Counted from the first letter of the stretch, positions 1-16,382 are shown. The stretch: DNA of 64,000 nucleotides from Pseudonocardia hydrocarbonoxydans (GCF_006539565.1 NZ_BJNG01000018.1:62001-126000), one strand, 5' to 3'. The notes: a model not told the origin generated them from the sequence alone. Numbers and translations are program-made.

Positions 1-299
1 GCTCCTCGGGCACCCTCGACACCCGGGCCAACATCAACGAGCTGACGTTGCCGCCGCTCGTGCTGATCTGCGAGCTCCTCGAGCGGGGCACGCCCGAGGC
101 GCTGGCGGAACTGCCGGTGGGTGTCGCCGACGCCTGCGAGGCGCTCGGCCCGCTGGAGGCGCTCCCCCTGCCGTCCGCGGCCGAGGTGATCACCTCGCTG
201 CAGGCGGGCGAGGTGCCACCGGTCCCCGGTCTGGCCCTGCCCACCGCTCCGGCCGGCCCGGCCGCGGCCCAGCCCGCCCGTCCCCTGGATGGTGAGTGA
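1..299 (+). CDS. mceD: Mce family protein, MceD-like, C-terminal end (partial)
   Basis: This is the 3' end of a gene that enters from the left; the reading frame begins at base 3 and stops with TGA at 297-299. The visible 98 residues include a stretch rich in Leu, Pro and Ala (SSGTLDTRANINEL, then LPPLVLICELLERG) and a Pro/Ala tail, typical of the variable C-terminus of Mce substrate-binding proteins of lipid-import ABC systems. Identity rests on position: the next gene is an Mce lipoprotein (E position) and the one after is MceF, so this should be the D member. The MlaD domain itself lies outside the window. Confidence 0.7.
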   Translation, partial: SSGTLDTRANINELTLPPLVLICELLERGTPEALAELPVGVADACEALGPLEALPLPSAAEVITSLQAGEVPPVPGLALPTAPAGPAAAQPARPLDGE

Positions 300-1597
300 T
301 GACCGCACGGACGCTGCGGCTGGCCGCCGTGCTGACGGCCGCGACGATGGTCACGACCGGCTGCGGCCTGCTGTCCGACGGCCTGCGCGGCGTCACCCTC
401 CCCGGTGGTGCCGACCTCGGTGAGACCCCGTTCGAGGTGACCGCCGAGTTCACCGACGTCGTCGACCTGGTGCCCCAGTCGCTGGTGACCGTCGACGACG
501 TGCCGGTCGGCACCGTCACCTCCATCACGGTCAGCGACCGCTGGACCGCGATGGTGACGATGCTGGTCAACGACGACGTCGAGCTGCCCTCCGACGCCTC
601 GGCCCGGGTGCGCACGACGAGCCTGCTGGGGGAGAAGTTCGTCGAGCTGGGCGCGCCCGCCGACGGGGCGGGCTCCGGCACGCTCACCGACGGCGCCGTG
701 ATCCCGCTGGAGCGCTCCGGCCGGGCCGCCGAGGTCGAGGAGGTGCTCGGCGCGCTGTCGATGCTGCTCAACGGCGGCGGCGTCGCGCAGATCCGCACCA
801 TCGCGAACGAGCTGAACCTCGCGCTGGAGGGCAACGAGCCGGAGATCCGGGCGCTGCTCGACGACGTGGACACCCTCGTCGGCGCGCTCGACGAGCGGAA
901 GACCGAGATCACCCGCGCGCTCGACGAGATCAACCGGCTGGGCATCACGCTGGCCGACCGCCGCGGGCAGATCGAGGTCGCCCTCGACGACCTGGAGCCC
1001 GGGCTCACCGAGCTGGAGGACCAGCGCGCCCAGCTCGTCGACATGCTGCAGGCGCTCGACCGGCTCTCCGCCGTCGGCACCGACGTGATCAACCGCAGCC
1101 GCGACGACCTCCTGGCCGACCTGGAGCTGCTGCGCCCGGTCCTGCAGAAGCTCGCGGAGTCCGGCGCCGACCTGCCCGAGTCGCTGCAGCTGCTGTTCAC
1201 CCCGCCGTTCACCGACGCGGGCGAGGCCGCCTTCGCGGGCGACTACGCCAACCTCTACGCCACGGTCGATCTGGACCTGGGGTCGGTGCTGGCGAACCTG
1301 ACGCGGTCCAACCAGCCGCTGCTGGGCCCGGACAGCCCGCTCGCCGCGCTGCCGCCCACCGGCCAGCTGCTCGGGCCCCTGCTCGGCCCGACCGGCGCGC
1401 TGCAGGGCCTGCAGGAGTTCCCGCTGCTGGGCGAGGCCGTCCCGATCCTGCCCGGCCAGGTGCAGCCGCTGCCCGACCGCGCACCCGAGGGCTCCACCCG
1501 GGCCCCCGAGCCGGGGCAACCGACCGAACTCGAACAGCAGGAGGCCGAGCAACGCGGCGGCGGCCTGCTCGGCGGCCTCCTGGGAGGCGGACGATGA
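296..1597 (+). CDS. mceE: Mce family lipoprotein MceE (LprK-like)
   Basis: Encodes 433 residues of the lipoprotein member of an Mce complex, which helps move lipids or sterols through the cell envelope to the YrbE permease. A signal peptide at residues 1-23 ends in a lipobox (VTTGC), so the mature protein should be lipidated on that Cys. An MlaD/Mce domain follows (about residues 45-125, with FTDVVDLVPQSLVTVDDVPVG), then a long helical region (about 150-290) and a Pro/Gly-rich tail. The GTG start overlaps the upstream TGA by four bases; ATG at 299 is an alternative. The gene is translationally coupled to mceF. Confidence 0.85.
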   Translation: MMTARTLRLAAVLTAATMVTTGCGLLSDGLRGVTLPGGADLGETPFEVTAEFTDVVDLVPQSLVTVDDVPVGTVTSITVSDRWTAMVTMLVNDDVELPSDASARVRTTSLLGEKFVELGAPADGAGSGTLTDGAVIPLERSGRAAEVEEVLGALSMLLNGGGVAQIRTIANELNLALEGNEPEIRALLDDVDTLVGALDERKTEITRALDEINRLGITLADRRGQIEVALDDLEPGLTELEDQRAQLVDMLQALDRLSAVGTDVINRSRDDLLADLELLRPVLQKLAESGADLPESLQLLFTPPFTDAGEAAFAGDYANLYATVDLDLGSVLANLTRSNQPLLGPDSPLAALPPTGQLLGPLLGPTGALQGLQEFPLLGEAVPILPGQVQPLPDRAPEGSTRAPEPGQPTELEQQEAEQRGGGLLGGLLGGGR

Positions 1598-2829
1598 TCA
1601 CCCGGTCGACGAGGATCCAGCTGGTGGCGTTCCTGCTGCTCACCGTCATCGGCGTCGGGTACACCGGCTTCCGGTACGCGGGCTTCGGCGACGTCGTCGG
1701 CACCACGACCTACCCCGTGACGATGCGCCTGGCCGACTCCGGCGGCATCTTCACCGGTGCCGACGTCACCTACCGCGGCGTGTCCGTCGGACGGGTGGGG
1801 CCGCTGACGCTGACGGCCGACGGCGTCGACGTGCGGCTCGACGTCGAGCGCAGCGCCCCGGACATCCCCGCCGACGTCGACGCGGCGGTCCGCAACCTGT
1901 CCGCGATCGGCGAGCAGTACGTCGACCTGCAGCCCGCCTCCGACGGCGGGCCGCTGCTGGAGGGCGGCTCGGTCATCCCGGTCGACCGCACCACGGTCCC
2001 GGTGCCGGTCGAGGAGCTCGTCGTCGGCGTCGACGACCTGGCGCGCTCGGTGCCGCTGGAGTCGCTGCAGACCGTCGTGTCCGAGCTGGGCACCGCGTTC
2101 GAGGGCACGGCCGGGCCGCTGCAGCGGATCCTGTCGACCACCGACGCCTTCAGCGAGGACGCCGTCGAGGCCCTCCCGCAGACGCTGGACCTGCTGCGCG
2201 ACGGGCGCACCGTGCTCACCACGCAGAACGAGGTGTCCGGGTCGTTCCAGAACTTCAGTGCCGACCTGGCGCTGCTGGCCGACCAGCTCGCGACCTCCGA
2301 CCCCGACCTGCGGCGCCTGCTGGAGACCGCCCCGCAGGCCTCCGAGCAGATCACCGGGCTGCTGCGGGAGAGCGGCAACGGGCTGTCGGTGCTGCTCTCG
2401 GACCTGCTCACCGTCGCCCGCGTCGCCGAGCCCCGGCAGGCCGGCATCCGGCAGCTGCTGGTGACCTACCCGGCCTTCGCCTCCGTGGGCTACACCGTGG
2501 CCCCCGGCGACGGCACCGCGCACCTCGGCCTGGCCGTCAACCTGTTCGACCCCTACCCCTGCACGCAGGGTTACGAGGGCACCGAACGGCGCAGCGGTAT
2601 CGACATCGCGGACACCCCCGCGAACGCCGACGCCTACTGTGCGGAACCCCCCGGCAGCCCCATCTCCGTGCGCGGGGCGCAGAATGTCCCCCGGGCGGAG
2701 ACCCCCACTCCGCCGAAGGACGCACCGGTCGGGCCGCCCGAGGGCGGCGTGTTCGCCGGCGCGGCACCGGTCGGTTCGCAGACCCCGCTGACCAGCCCGG
2801 CGCAGATCCTCACCGGCCTGCTCCCCTAG
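1594..2829 (+). CDS. mceF: Mce family protein MceF
   Basis: Encodes 411 residues, the last Mce subunit of the operon. An N-terminal membrane anchor (about residues 8-27) precedes the MlaD domain (motif GGIFTGADVTYRGVSVGRVG, about residues 50-69), followed by a predicted helical segment and a Pro-rich C-terminus. ATG overlaps the mceE stop as ATGA. The mceD-mceE-mceF order followed by Mce-associated membrane proteins matches the usual actinobacterial mce layout. The substrate cannot be read from the sequence; lipids, fatty acids or sterols are known for the family. Confidence 0.85.
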   Translation: MITRSTRIQLVAFLLLTVIGVGYTGFRYAGFGDVVGTTTYPVTMRLADSGGIFTGADVTYRGVSVGRVGPLTLTADGVDVRLDVERSAPDIPADVDAAVRNLSAIGEQYVDLQPASDGGPLLEGGSVIPVDRTTVPVPVEELVVGVDDLARSVPLESLQTVVSELGTAFEGTAGPLQRILSTTDAFSEDAVEALPQTLDLLRDGRTVLTTQNEVSGSFQNFSADLALLADQLATSDPDLRRLLETAPQASEQITGLLRESGNGLSVLLSDLLTVARVAEPRQAGIRQLLVTYPAFASVGYTVAPGDGTAHLGLAVNLFDPYPCTQGYEGTERRSGIDIADTPANADAYCAEPPGSPISVRGAQNVPRAETPTPPKDAPVGPPEGGVFAGAAPVGSQTPLTSPAQILTGLLP

Positions 2830-2854
2830 GCCGCGTTCCCCCTTTGGAGGGCGC

Positions 2855-3397
2855 ATGACCCAGCTCGACGAGCGCGACACCGGTCCCGGGCCGGACGCCG
2901 CGCCCCGCCGCGACCCGGTCCGGCTGCTCACGGTGCTCGTCGCCGGGGCGGCGCTCCTCGCTCTGGTGCTCGGCGCGCTGTGGGCGTTCACGGTCACCGA
3001 CGACTCGCTGGATCTCGCCCGGCAGCGCGACGTCGTGCTCGTCGACGCCCGGCAGGCCGCGATCAACCTCAACACCCTCGACTCCACCGACGTGGAGCCC
3101 GGGCTCGACCTGTGGGAGCAGTCGTCCACCGGCGGGCTGCTCGAGGAGTTCCGCGCCAACCGGGCCGAGTACGCCGGGCTGGTCACCGAGTCCGGCCGCA
3201 GCACCGCCGCCTCGGTCACCGACGCCGCCGTCGCCGAGCTCGACCTGCGCTCCGGACTGGCGCGTGTGGTCGTCGGGGTGGACGTGCAGGTCACCGTCCC
3301 CGGCGAGGACCCGGTGCTGCTGCGGCAGCGCCTGCAGATCGAGATGACCCGCACCGAAGCGGGCTGGAAGGCCAGCCGGGCCGACGTCGTCCGCTGA
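2855..3397 (+). CDS. Mce-associated membrane protein
   Basis: Encodes 180 residues: a short cytoplasmic N-terminus with many acidic and Pro residues, one transmembrane helix (about residues 23-47), and an extracytoplasmic domain of about 130 residues. This is the architecture of Mas/OmamA-like Mce-associated proteins, thought to stabilise Mce complexes. The ATG has a clear GGAGG about six bases upstream and lies 25 bases after mceF, so it belongs to the same transcript. The call rests on topology and position; no catalytic motif is visible. Confidence 0.75.
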   Translation: MTQLDERDTGPGPDAAPRRDPVRLLTVLVAGAALLALVLGALWAFTVTDDSLDLARQRDVVLVDARQAAINLNTLDSTDVEPGLDLWEQSSTGGLLEEFRANRAEYAGLVTESGRSTAASVTDAAVAELDLRSGLARVVVGVDVQVTVPGEDPVLLRQRLQIEMTRTEAGWKASRADVVR

Positions 3398-3440
3398 CCG
3401 GCCCCCCACCCGTCCCCGCCCCGAGCAGGAGGTGCGACAG

Positions 3441-4328
3441 ATGCCCGCACGCCGCCGCATGAGCCCCAGCCCCGCCACCCGCCGTCCCAAGGTCGCGGGC
3501 ACCGCGCCCGCGACCCGCCCCGAGACCGACGGCGAGGGCCCCACCCTCACGGGCGTCCGTCCGCCCCGGGCCGCCGCGCCGGCCAGGGCCCGTGGGCGCA
3601 CCGAACCGGGCGTCGTCGACCCCGACGCCGGTCCGGTCTCGCCGGTGACGGCCGACCCCGACGTCGCGGATCCCGCCGAACCCGTCGAGCCGGCCCCCGC
3701 CGACCTCGACGGGGACGCCCCGGAACGGGCGGCCGAGGGCGCCGTCCCGCGCGGCCGCCGCGCGCCGCGCCGCGAGCGGCCCGCACCCACCGCCGACACC
3801 CCCGGCCGGGCCGCCGCGCTGCTCGCCCGGCTGCGCACCGTGCCCGTGCTCGCCGCGGCGCTGGTGGTGCTCGTCGCGCTGTCGGCGTTCTTCGGCATCG
3901 CCACCGCGAGCCTGCGGGGCACCCCGGCCGCGGCCAACACCGCGCTGACCGACCTCGCCGCCACCTCCGAGGTCCAGAGCCAGCTCGGCGACGCGCTGGA
4001 GCTGCTCTACTCCTACGACTTCGCCCGCCTCGACGAGAACGAGCGCGGCGCCCGCGGCGTCATCACCGAGGGCTTCGCCCCGGAGTTCGACCGGCTGTTC
4101 GCCCAGGTCCGCGAGCTCGCCCCGCAGCAGCAGGCCGTCGTCTCCGCGGTCGTCACGGTGTCGGCGGTGCAGTCGATCGACGGCGACCGCGCGGTGCTCG
4201 TCGCGTTCATGGACCAGCAGGCCACCACCGCGGCCAACGCCGAGCAGGTCGCCGCGGCGGGCCGGCTCACCGTCACCGGCGAGCGCGTCGACGGCCGCTG
4301 GCTCATCGCCGGGGTGGAGAGCCGCTGA
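3441..4328 (+). CDS. Mce-associated membrane protein, long N-terminal tail
   Basis: Encodes 295 residues. The first ~125 residues are a Pro/Ala/Arg/Glu-rich, probably disordered cytoplasmic tail. One transmembrane helix (about 131-153) follows, then an extracytoplasmic domain like that of the preceding gene (ends RLTVTGERVDGRWLIAGVESR, positions 4263-4325). ATG at 3441 is chosen because AGGAGG lies at 3427-3432; an in-frame GTG at 3432 lies within that ribosome site and is unlikely. It is the last gene of the mce operon, closed by a hairpin at 4340-4366. Confidence 0.75.
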   Translation: MPARRRMSPSPATRRPKVAGTAPATRPETDGEGPTLTGVRPPRAAAPARARGRTEPGVVDPDAGPVSPVTADPDVADPAEPVEPAPADLDGDAPERAAEGAVPRGRRAPRRERPAPTADTPGRAAALLARLRTVPVLAAALVVLVALSAFFGIATASLRGTPAAANTALTDLAATSEVQSQLGDALELLYSYDFARLDENERGARGVITEGFAPEFDRLFAQVRELAPQQQAVVSAVVTVSAVQSIDGDRAVLVAFMDQQATTAANAEQVAAAGRLTVTGERVDGRWLIAGVESR

Positions 4329-4339
4329 CCTGCTGACAC

Positions 4340-4366
4340 CCCCCGCGCCGGGCCCCGGCGCGGGGG
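4340..4366 (+). terminator. Intrinsic-type hairpin ending the mce operon
   Basis: A perfect GC stem (CCCCCGCGCC pairing with GGCGCGGGGG around a seven-base loop) lies 12 bases after the last mce-associated gene. It has no U-tract, as is common for actinobacterial terminators. It separates the mce transcript from the rplJ leader. Confidence 0.65.
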
Positions 4367-4377
4367 CGTAGCATCGT

Positions 4378-4594
4378 CCTCGGTTCCACCGAAGACCGCA
4401 GGTCTGCGCCCGCTCGTCCAGGGGCGTACGAAGGCCCCGCCAGGAGCGGGCGGCCCGCGCAGGAGGACGAGGCAGCTCCGGGCGCCGACGTGCGCCCCCA
4501 CGCCCCGTGCGCTCCTGCGCCGGGGCGTTCCGCGTCTCCAGGGGCAGTCGCCGGTGGGTCACAACACCGACGACTACCCGAGAGGAGGCAGGGA
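4378..4594 (+). promoter_or_regulatory. Ribosomal protein L10 leader (rplJ-rplL autoregulation)
   Basis: The 217 bases before rplJ contain a GAAGACCGCAGGTC block (about 4390-4403) and several GC-rich inverted repeats. This is where actinobacteria and other bacteria place the L10 leader, the mRNA site bound by the L10(L12)4 complex to repress its own operon. The call rests on position and on my recollection of the conserved block; a covariance-model search was not possible. The promoter should lie near 4360-4390, but no convincing -35/-10 pair was found. Confidence 0.5.
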
Positions 4595-5194
4595 ATGGCT
4601 CGACCCGACAAGGTCGCTGCGGTCGAAGAGATCGCCAGCCGCTTCCGGGGCGCGTCCGCCTCGGTCGTCACCGAGTACCGCGGCCTCAGCATGACCCAGC
4701 TGATCGCGCTGCGCCGCGCTCTGGGCACCGGCACCACCTACCGCGTCGCCAAGAACACCCTGGTGAAGCGGGCGGCGGAGGATGCCGGCGTCGACGGCAT
4801 CGAGTCGCTGCTGGTCGGCCCCACGGCCATCGCGTTCATCAACGGCGAGCCGTCGGAGGCCGCCAAGGCCATCCGCGACTTCGCCAAGGACAACAAGGCC
4901 CTGGTCATCAAGGGCGGCTACATGGACGGTCGCGCTCTGACCGTCGCCGAGGTCGCCTCGCTCGCCGACCTGGAGTCCCGTGAGGTCCTCCTGGCCAAGC
5001 TGGCCGGCGCGATGAAGGCCAACCTGTCCAAGGCCGCCGGCCTGTTCGCCGCTCCGGCGTCCCAGGTCGCGCGCCTCGCCCAGGCACTCGCCGACAAGCG
5101 CGCGGAGGAGGGTGGCGAGGCTGCGGCCCCGGCCGCCGAGGCCCCCGCCGCCGAGGACGCCACCACCGAGGCTCCGGCCGACGCCGAGAGCTGA
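4595..5194 (+). CDS. rplJ: 50S ribosomal protein L10
   Basis: Encodes 199 residues of L10, which anchors L7/L12 dimers to the 50S stalk and recruits translation factors. The N-terminal RNA-binding half is canonical ([13 protein letters not shown], then VTEYRGLSM, then [12 protein letters not shown]). The C-terminal helix that binds L12 is followed by an Ala/Glu-rich acidic tail, longer than in E. coli L10 (165 residues) and usual for actinobacteria. ATG at 4595 is preceded by GAGGAGG; longer in-frame starts upstream lie in the leader and are rejected. It forms an operon with rplL. Confidence 0.95.
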   Translation: MARPDKVAAVEEIASRFRGASASVVTEYRGLSMTQLIALRRALGTGTTYRVAKNTLVKRAAEDAGVDGIESLLVGPTAIAFINGEPSEAAKAIRDFAKDNKALVIKGGYMDGRALTVAEVASLADLESREVLLAKLAGAMKANLSKAAGLFAAPASQVARLAQALADKRAEEGGEAAAPAAEAPAAEDATTEAPADAES

Positions 5195-5248
5195 GCTCCA
5201 CCCCCACCTGCCGCATCTGTGCTGCACCCCTGAGAAAGGACCGCCACC

Positions 5249-5638
5249 ATGGCGAAGCTGTCCACCGACGAGCTGCTCGAGGCCTTCAAGGACCTCACCC
5301 TCATCGAGCTGTCGGAGTTCGTGAAGAAGTTCGAGGAGACCTTCGACGTCACCGCGGCCGCCCCGGTCGCCGTCGCCGCCGGCCCCGCCGCCGGTGGTGC
5401 CGCCGCGCCCGCCGAGGAGGAGAAGGACGAGTTCAACGTCGTCCTCGACGCCGCCGGTGACAAGAAGATCCAGGTCATCAAGGTCGTCCGCGAGCTCGTC
5501 TCCGGCCTGGGCCTCAAGGAGGCCAAGGACCTCGTCGAGTCGGCCCCGAAGCCGATCCTCGAGGGCGTCGACAAGGCCGCGGCCGACGCCGCCAAGGCCA
5601 AGCTCGAGGAGGCCGGCGCGAAGGTCAGCCTGGCCTGA
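5249..5638 (+). CDS. rplL: 50S ribosomal protein L7/L12
   Basis: Encodes 129 residues of the multicopy stalk protein that activates the GTPases EF-G and EF-Tu. The N-terminal dimerisation domain ([20 protein letters not shown]), Ala/Gly hinge (about residues 36-54) and C-terminal factor-binding domain ([20 protein letters not shown]) are all present. AAAGGA precedes the ATG. It follows rplJ by 54 bases and is closed by a perfect hairpin. Confidence 0.96.
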   Translation: MAKLSTDELLEAFKDLTLIELSEFVKKFEETFDVTAAAPVAVAAGPAAGGAAAPAEEEKDEFNVVLDAAGDKKIQVIKVVRELVSGLGLKEAKDLVESAPKPILEGVDKAAADAAKAKLEEAGAKVSLA

Positions 5639-5661
5639 TCACCGCGTCACCACCGCACGCA

Positions 5662-5700
5662 CGACAGGGGCGGCACCCGGACCGGGTGCCGCCCCTGTCG
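5662..5700. terminator. Bidirectional hairpin between rplL and the acyl-CoA synthetase gene
   Basis: A perfect 19-base-pair inverted repeat (arms at 5662-5680 and 5682-5700) sits between two convergent genes. It can end both the rplJL transcript and the reverse-strand transcript. The reverse-strand gene ends at 5705, only five bases away. Confidence 0.8.
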
Positions 5701-5704
5701 CGTG

Positions 5705-7360
5705 TCACCGCCCGCGCAGCTCGCGGCGCAGCAGCTTGCCGGTGACCGTCTTGGGGATCTCGTCGAGGAACTCGATCGACCGCGGGTACTTGTAGGCCGC
5801 CATCCGCTCCCTGGCGAACGCGATGAGGTCGGCCTCGGAGACCTGCTTGCCCGGACGCAGGCTGACGAACGCCTTGACGCTCTCGCCCCGGTACTCGTCG
5901 GGCACCCCGACGACGGCGGCCTCGCGCACCGCCTCGTGCTCGTAGAGCACGTCCTCGACCTCGCGCGGCCACACCTTGTAGCCGCCCGCGTTGATCTGGT
6001 CCTTCTTGCGGTCGACGATGTAGAACCAGCCGTCGGCGTCCATGTACCCGACGTCGCCGGTGTGCAGGGAACCGCCGGGCAGCGCCTTCGCGGTCTCCTC
6101 CGGCTTGTTCCAGTACCCGGCGACGACCTGCGGGCCGGTGGTCACCAGCTCGCCGATCTCCCCGACCGGCAGGTCGTTGCCCTCGTCGTCGACGATCTGG
6201 ACCACGGTGTCGTAGACCGGCACGCCGACCGACAGCGCGCCGGACGCCTCGTCGACGGGCCCCTCGGTGCCGAACGGCGTGCCGTGGCTGGGCGACGTCG
6301 TCTCGGTGAGGCCGTAGACGTTGTGGATGTAGTGCTCGAACGTCGCGGCGAAGGCCTTCACGGTGGACGGCGGGATCGGCGCCCCACCGGAGAGGATCTT
6401 GGTCAGCGACGCCAGCGCGTCCTTCTCGGCCGCGGGGGAGTTCATCAGCGCGATGAACACCGTGATCGAGCCGACGGTGAAGGTGGCCCGCTCGTCGCGG
6501 ATCGTCTCGATCGTCACCGCCGGGTCGAGCCGGTACATCAGCACCAGCGGCGCCCCGATCAGCAGCGAGATCGCGATGTGCGCGATCAGGCCGGTGATGT
6601 GGAACAGCGGGGCGACGCCGAGCACGACGTCGTCGCTGCTCAGGCCCACCCACTCGCGGTAGGTCTGGGCGTTGAACACCACGTTGCGGTGGGTGGTCAT
6701 CGCCCCCTTGGGCGGGCCCGTCGTGCCGGAGGTGTAGGTCAGGAACGCGATGTCGTCCGGGCCGAGGGTGACCGCGGGCGGTGCCTGGCCCGCGAAACGC
6801 TCCAGCAGCCCGGCCATGTCGACGGTGCCCTCGCAGGCGATCCGCTCGACCCCGGTGAAGATCCGCGGGTCGTCGCGGGTCTGGTACTCCAGCTCCGAGG
6901 TGGTGATCACCTGGCGGACCGCGGTGCCCGGGACGACGGCCGCCGCCACGTCGCGGTACAGGCTCTCCAGACACACCAGCACCGTCGACCCGGAGTCGGT
7001 GAGCAGTTCGGTGAGCTCGCGCTCCTTGTTCATCGGGTTGATCGACACGGCGATGCCGCCGGCCTTCCAGCAACCGATCTGCGCGATGAGGAACTGCGGC
7101 ACGTTCTGCAGGTAGACCGCCAGGCGCTCACCCGGCGCGAACCCGGCGTCGACGATCCCGGCGGCGAACGCGTCGGTCAGCGCGTCGAGCTCGCGCAGGG
7201 TGATGCGGCCGTCGAAGTAGCGGATGATCTCCCCGTCGGGGTCGCGCGCCACCGCGGCCCGGAACATCTCCAGCGCGCTGTCGAACTCCGGCGTGATCGA
7301 CGCCGGCTGGCCCGGGGCGTACCGGGCCAGCCACGGCTTCGCGTGGTAGGCGCCGGTCAT
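5705..7360 (-). CDS. Acyl-CoA synthetase / fatty-acid-CoA ligase (ANL superfamily, FadD-like)
   Basis: Encodes 551 residues. The ANL adenylation signature (FLTYTSGTTGPPKGA, about residues 200-215), a YGLTETTSP motif, the aromatic/Asp motif LHTGDVGYMD and the C-terminal catalytic lysine (TGKLLRREL, Lys542) are all intact. It should activate a carboxylic acid with ATP and transfer it to CoA; the acid is not predictable. Its ATG overlaps the stop of the upstream cyclase-family gene by four bases (ATGA), so the two are co-translated and may act in one catabolic route. Confidence 0.85.
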   Translation of the reverse strand: MTGAYHAKPWLARYAPGQPASITPEFDSALEMFRAAVARDPDGEIIRYFDGRITLRELDALTDAFAAGIVDAGFAPGERLAVYLQNVPQFLIAQIGCWKAGGIAVSINPMNKERELTELLTDSGSTVLVCLESLYRDVAAAVVPGTAVRQVITTSELEYQTRDDPRIFTGVERIACEGTVDMAGLLERFAGQAPPAVTLGPDDIAFLTYTSGTTGPPKGAMTTHRNVVFNAQTYREWVGLSSDDVVLGVAPLFHITGLIAHIAISLLIGAPLVLMYRLDPAVTIETIRDERATFTVGSITVFIALMNSPAAEKDALASLTKILSGGAPIPPSTVKAFAATFEHYIHNVYGLTETTSPSHGTPFGTEGPVDEASGALSVGVPVYDTVVQIVDDEGNDLPVGEIGELVTTGPQVVAGYWNKPEETAKALPGGSLHTGDVGYMDADGWFYIVDRKKDQINAGGYKVWPREVEDVLYEHEAVREAAVVGVPDEYRGESVKAFVSLRPGKQVSEADLIAFARERMAAYKYPRSIEFLDEIPKTVTGKLLRRELRGR

Positions 7361-8325
7361 CGGATCACGATCGGGTTCACCGGGGCCCCCGTCCCGTTGA
7401 CGACCTTGAGCGGCGCGGCGACGTAGAGGAAGCTCCACCGTCCGTCGGCGGCGCAGGCGTCGGCGAGATCCTCGAACCAGGCGATCTCGGTCAGCGTGAC
7501 GCCCAGGTTGCGCATCAGCGCGTTGTGCAGCGGCAGCGCGACGCCGGTCTCCGGCTCGTAGGTCACCTCGTTGGCGATGGTGTCGGTGACGAGGTTGGGG
7601 ATCTCGCGGGTCTGGAACCACTCGACGAGCTCGCGCGAATACGTCAGGCCGGGCTCGTTGAACCCGTCGTAGAACGACTCCTTGTCGTTGAGCTCGTACC
7701 AGTACTTCATGAACCCGGTCCGGACGCACAGCACGTCGTGCGGCTCGATCGTGACGCCCTGCGCGGCGGCGGCGGCCTCGAGGTCCTCGTGGGTGAACGT
7801 CTCGCCCTTGTCGAGCCACTGCTTGCCGCGGTGGCGCGCCATGTCGATGAGGACGCCGCGCCCGACGACGCCCTTCTCCGCGATCGGCAGCACCGAGGCC
7901 TTCTGCATGCCGCCGACGGTGCTGCGGGCGTCGTAGCCGTTCCAGAGCTTGCCGTCGTACCAGACGTGGCCCAGCGCGTCGTACTGCGTGGAGCCCTGCA
8001 GGAAGATCAGCGCGGTGTCGTCGGCGTAGTGCAGGCCGCCGGGGAACGCCGGGGCGCCCTCGCCGTCCCAGGTGGACTCGTCCATGACGTTCTGGCGCTG
8101 GATGCCCTCGCGGCCGGGCCACAGCGGGTCGCCCGGCCCGTCCTGGCGGCCCATCTGGATCTGCAGGGTGAAGGTCTCGCCCGACTTCACGTGCTGCACA
8201 CCGCGCAGCACCTCCCCGGCGTCGAGATAGTTGAGCGCGCCGAGCTCGTCGTCGGGCCCCCACTTGCCCCAGTTGGAGGGGGCGTCGGCACCCAGCAGGT
8301 CGCGCATGGCGGGGGCGTCGGACAT
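7357..8325 (-). CDS. Cyclase family protein (putative metal-dependent hydrolase)
   Basis: Encodes 322 residues resembling the cyclase/kynurenine-formamidase-like family (WGPDDELGALNYLDAGEV near the N-terminus; VLCVRTGFMKYW in the core). In isatin hydrolase and formamidases the metal site is HxGTHxDxPxH. Here the corresponding stretch reads QGSTQYDALGH, so both leading His are Gln while the Asp and the last His remain, as in a divergent subgroup. ATG at 8325 is preferred because TTGGAG lies about seven bases upstream; a TTG at 8337 would add four residues. It is coupled to the acyl-CoA synthetase gene. Confidence 0.75.
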   Translation of the reverse strand: MSDAPAMRDLLGADAPSNWGKWGPDDELGALNYLDAGEVLRGVQHVKSGETFTLQIQMGRQDGPGDPLWPGREGIQRQNVMDESTWDGEGAPAFPGGLHYADDTALIFLQGSTQYDALGHVWYDGKLWNGYDARSTVGGMQKASVLPIAEKGVVGRGVLIDMARHRGKQWLDKGETFTHEDLEAAAAAQGVTIEPHDVLCVRTGFMKYWYELNDKESFYDGFNEPGLTYSRELVEWFQTREIPNLVTDTIANEVTYEPETGVALPLHNALMRNLGVTLTEIAWFEDLADACAADGRWSFLYVAAPLKVVNGTGAPVNPIVIR

Positions 8326-8366
8326 CGTCGTCTCCAAGAAGGTCGACAGCAGAGTGGACCTTCGCG

Positions 8367-8396
8367 ATCGTGGTGTCGCCCGTCACAGACTGTCAA
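8367..8396 (-). promoter_or_regulatory. Candidate promoter of the cyclase/acyl-CoA synthetase operon
   Basis: On the reverse strand TTGACA (8396-8391) is a consensus -35; 18 bases later CACGAT (8372-8367) is a weak -10. It lies about 40 bases upstream of the cyclase start. The -35 is convincing, the -10 is not. Confidence 0.4.
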
Positions 8397-8635
8397 ACGG
8401 AAGCCGTTCGCCGTCCCAGCGGGCGGGCGCGGGCGGACCGGGGCGCGCCCCCGCGCCGCCGTCGGCGGTCGCCGCGACGGGACGAGCCCCGGCCGGGGCC
8501 GCCCGTCGGGCGCGATCACCGGGCCCGATCTGCCGGTCGTCCCGCAGAAGGGACCACTTACCGACGCGTAGCGTCTTGACTCGGTGCGCCTGTCAGGTCA
8601 CTCTTAGGTCTCGATGGTTCCCTTGGGGACCTGTC

Positions 8636-8664
8636 TCGACAGCGGCTGCATTTGCAGCTAGACT
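8636..8664 (+). promoter_or_regulatory. Candidate rpoB promoter
   Basis: TCGACA (8636-8641) and TAGACT (8659-8664) are separated by 17 bases, a near-consensus housekeeping-sigma promoter. Transcription from here would give a leader of about 220 bases before the TTG start of rpoB. Confidence 0.55.
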
Positions 8665-8893
8665 GCCTCTTTGCGCTGCCTCCGTCCAGCTTCGCGCGCG
8701 CATCGAGGTCCCTGCCGAGGAGAACGTGCTCCGGCGGTCCACCCCGAGATGCTCGCGAAGGTGGTCGGCGGCCGCGCCCTGACAACAGACGGGGTGCCTC
8801 GGACCTTCCCGCTCCTACCGCAACGATGAGAAACGGTAGCGCGTGGAACCCGCAGCACGCCAGATGAAGAGCGCAGTTCCGGAAGGACGCATC

Positions 8894-12424
<3,531 letters not shown>

Positions 12425-12467
12425 CCGCCCGCCCGAAGCCGATACAACGAAGGACTGAGGACTCATA

Positions 12468-16382
<3,915 letters not shown>

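Larger units (their letters stand above)
8326..8893. promoter_or_regulatory. Divergent intergenic region between the cyclase operon and rpoB
   Basis: These 568 bases have no supportable gene. They hold the reverse-strand promoter of the cyclase/acyl-CoA synthetase pair (about 8367-8396), the main rpoB promoter (8636-8664) and a roughly 220-base rpoB leader. A further TTGACT at 8576-8581 could be an additional rpoB -35, but no good -10 follows at normal spacing. No riboswitch or small ORF with coding character was recognised. Confidence 0.6.

Noticed and set aside
7361-8386. A longer acyl-CoA synthetase reading through the cyclase region
   Set aside because: The upstream part is a shadow frame of the cyclase gene (Arg-rich, no motif); the ATG at 7360 gives the family's N-terminus and an ATGA overlap.
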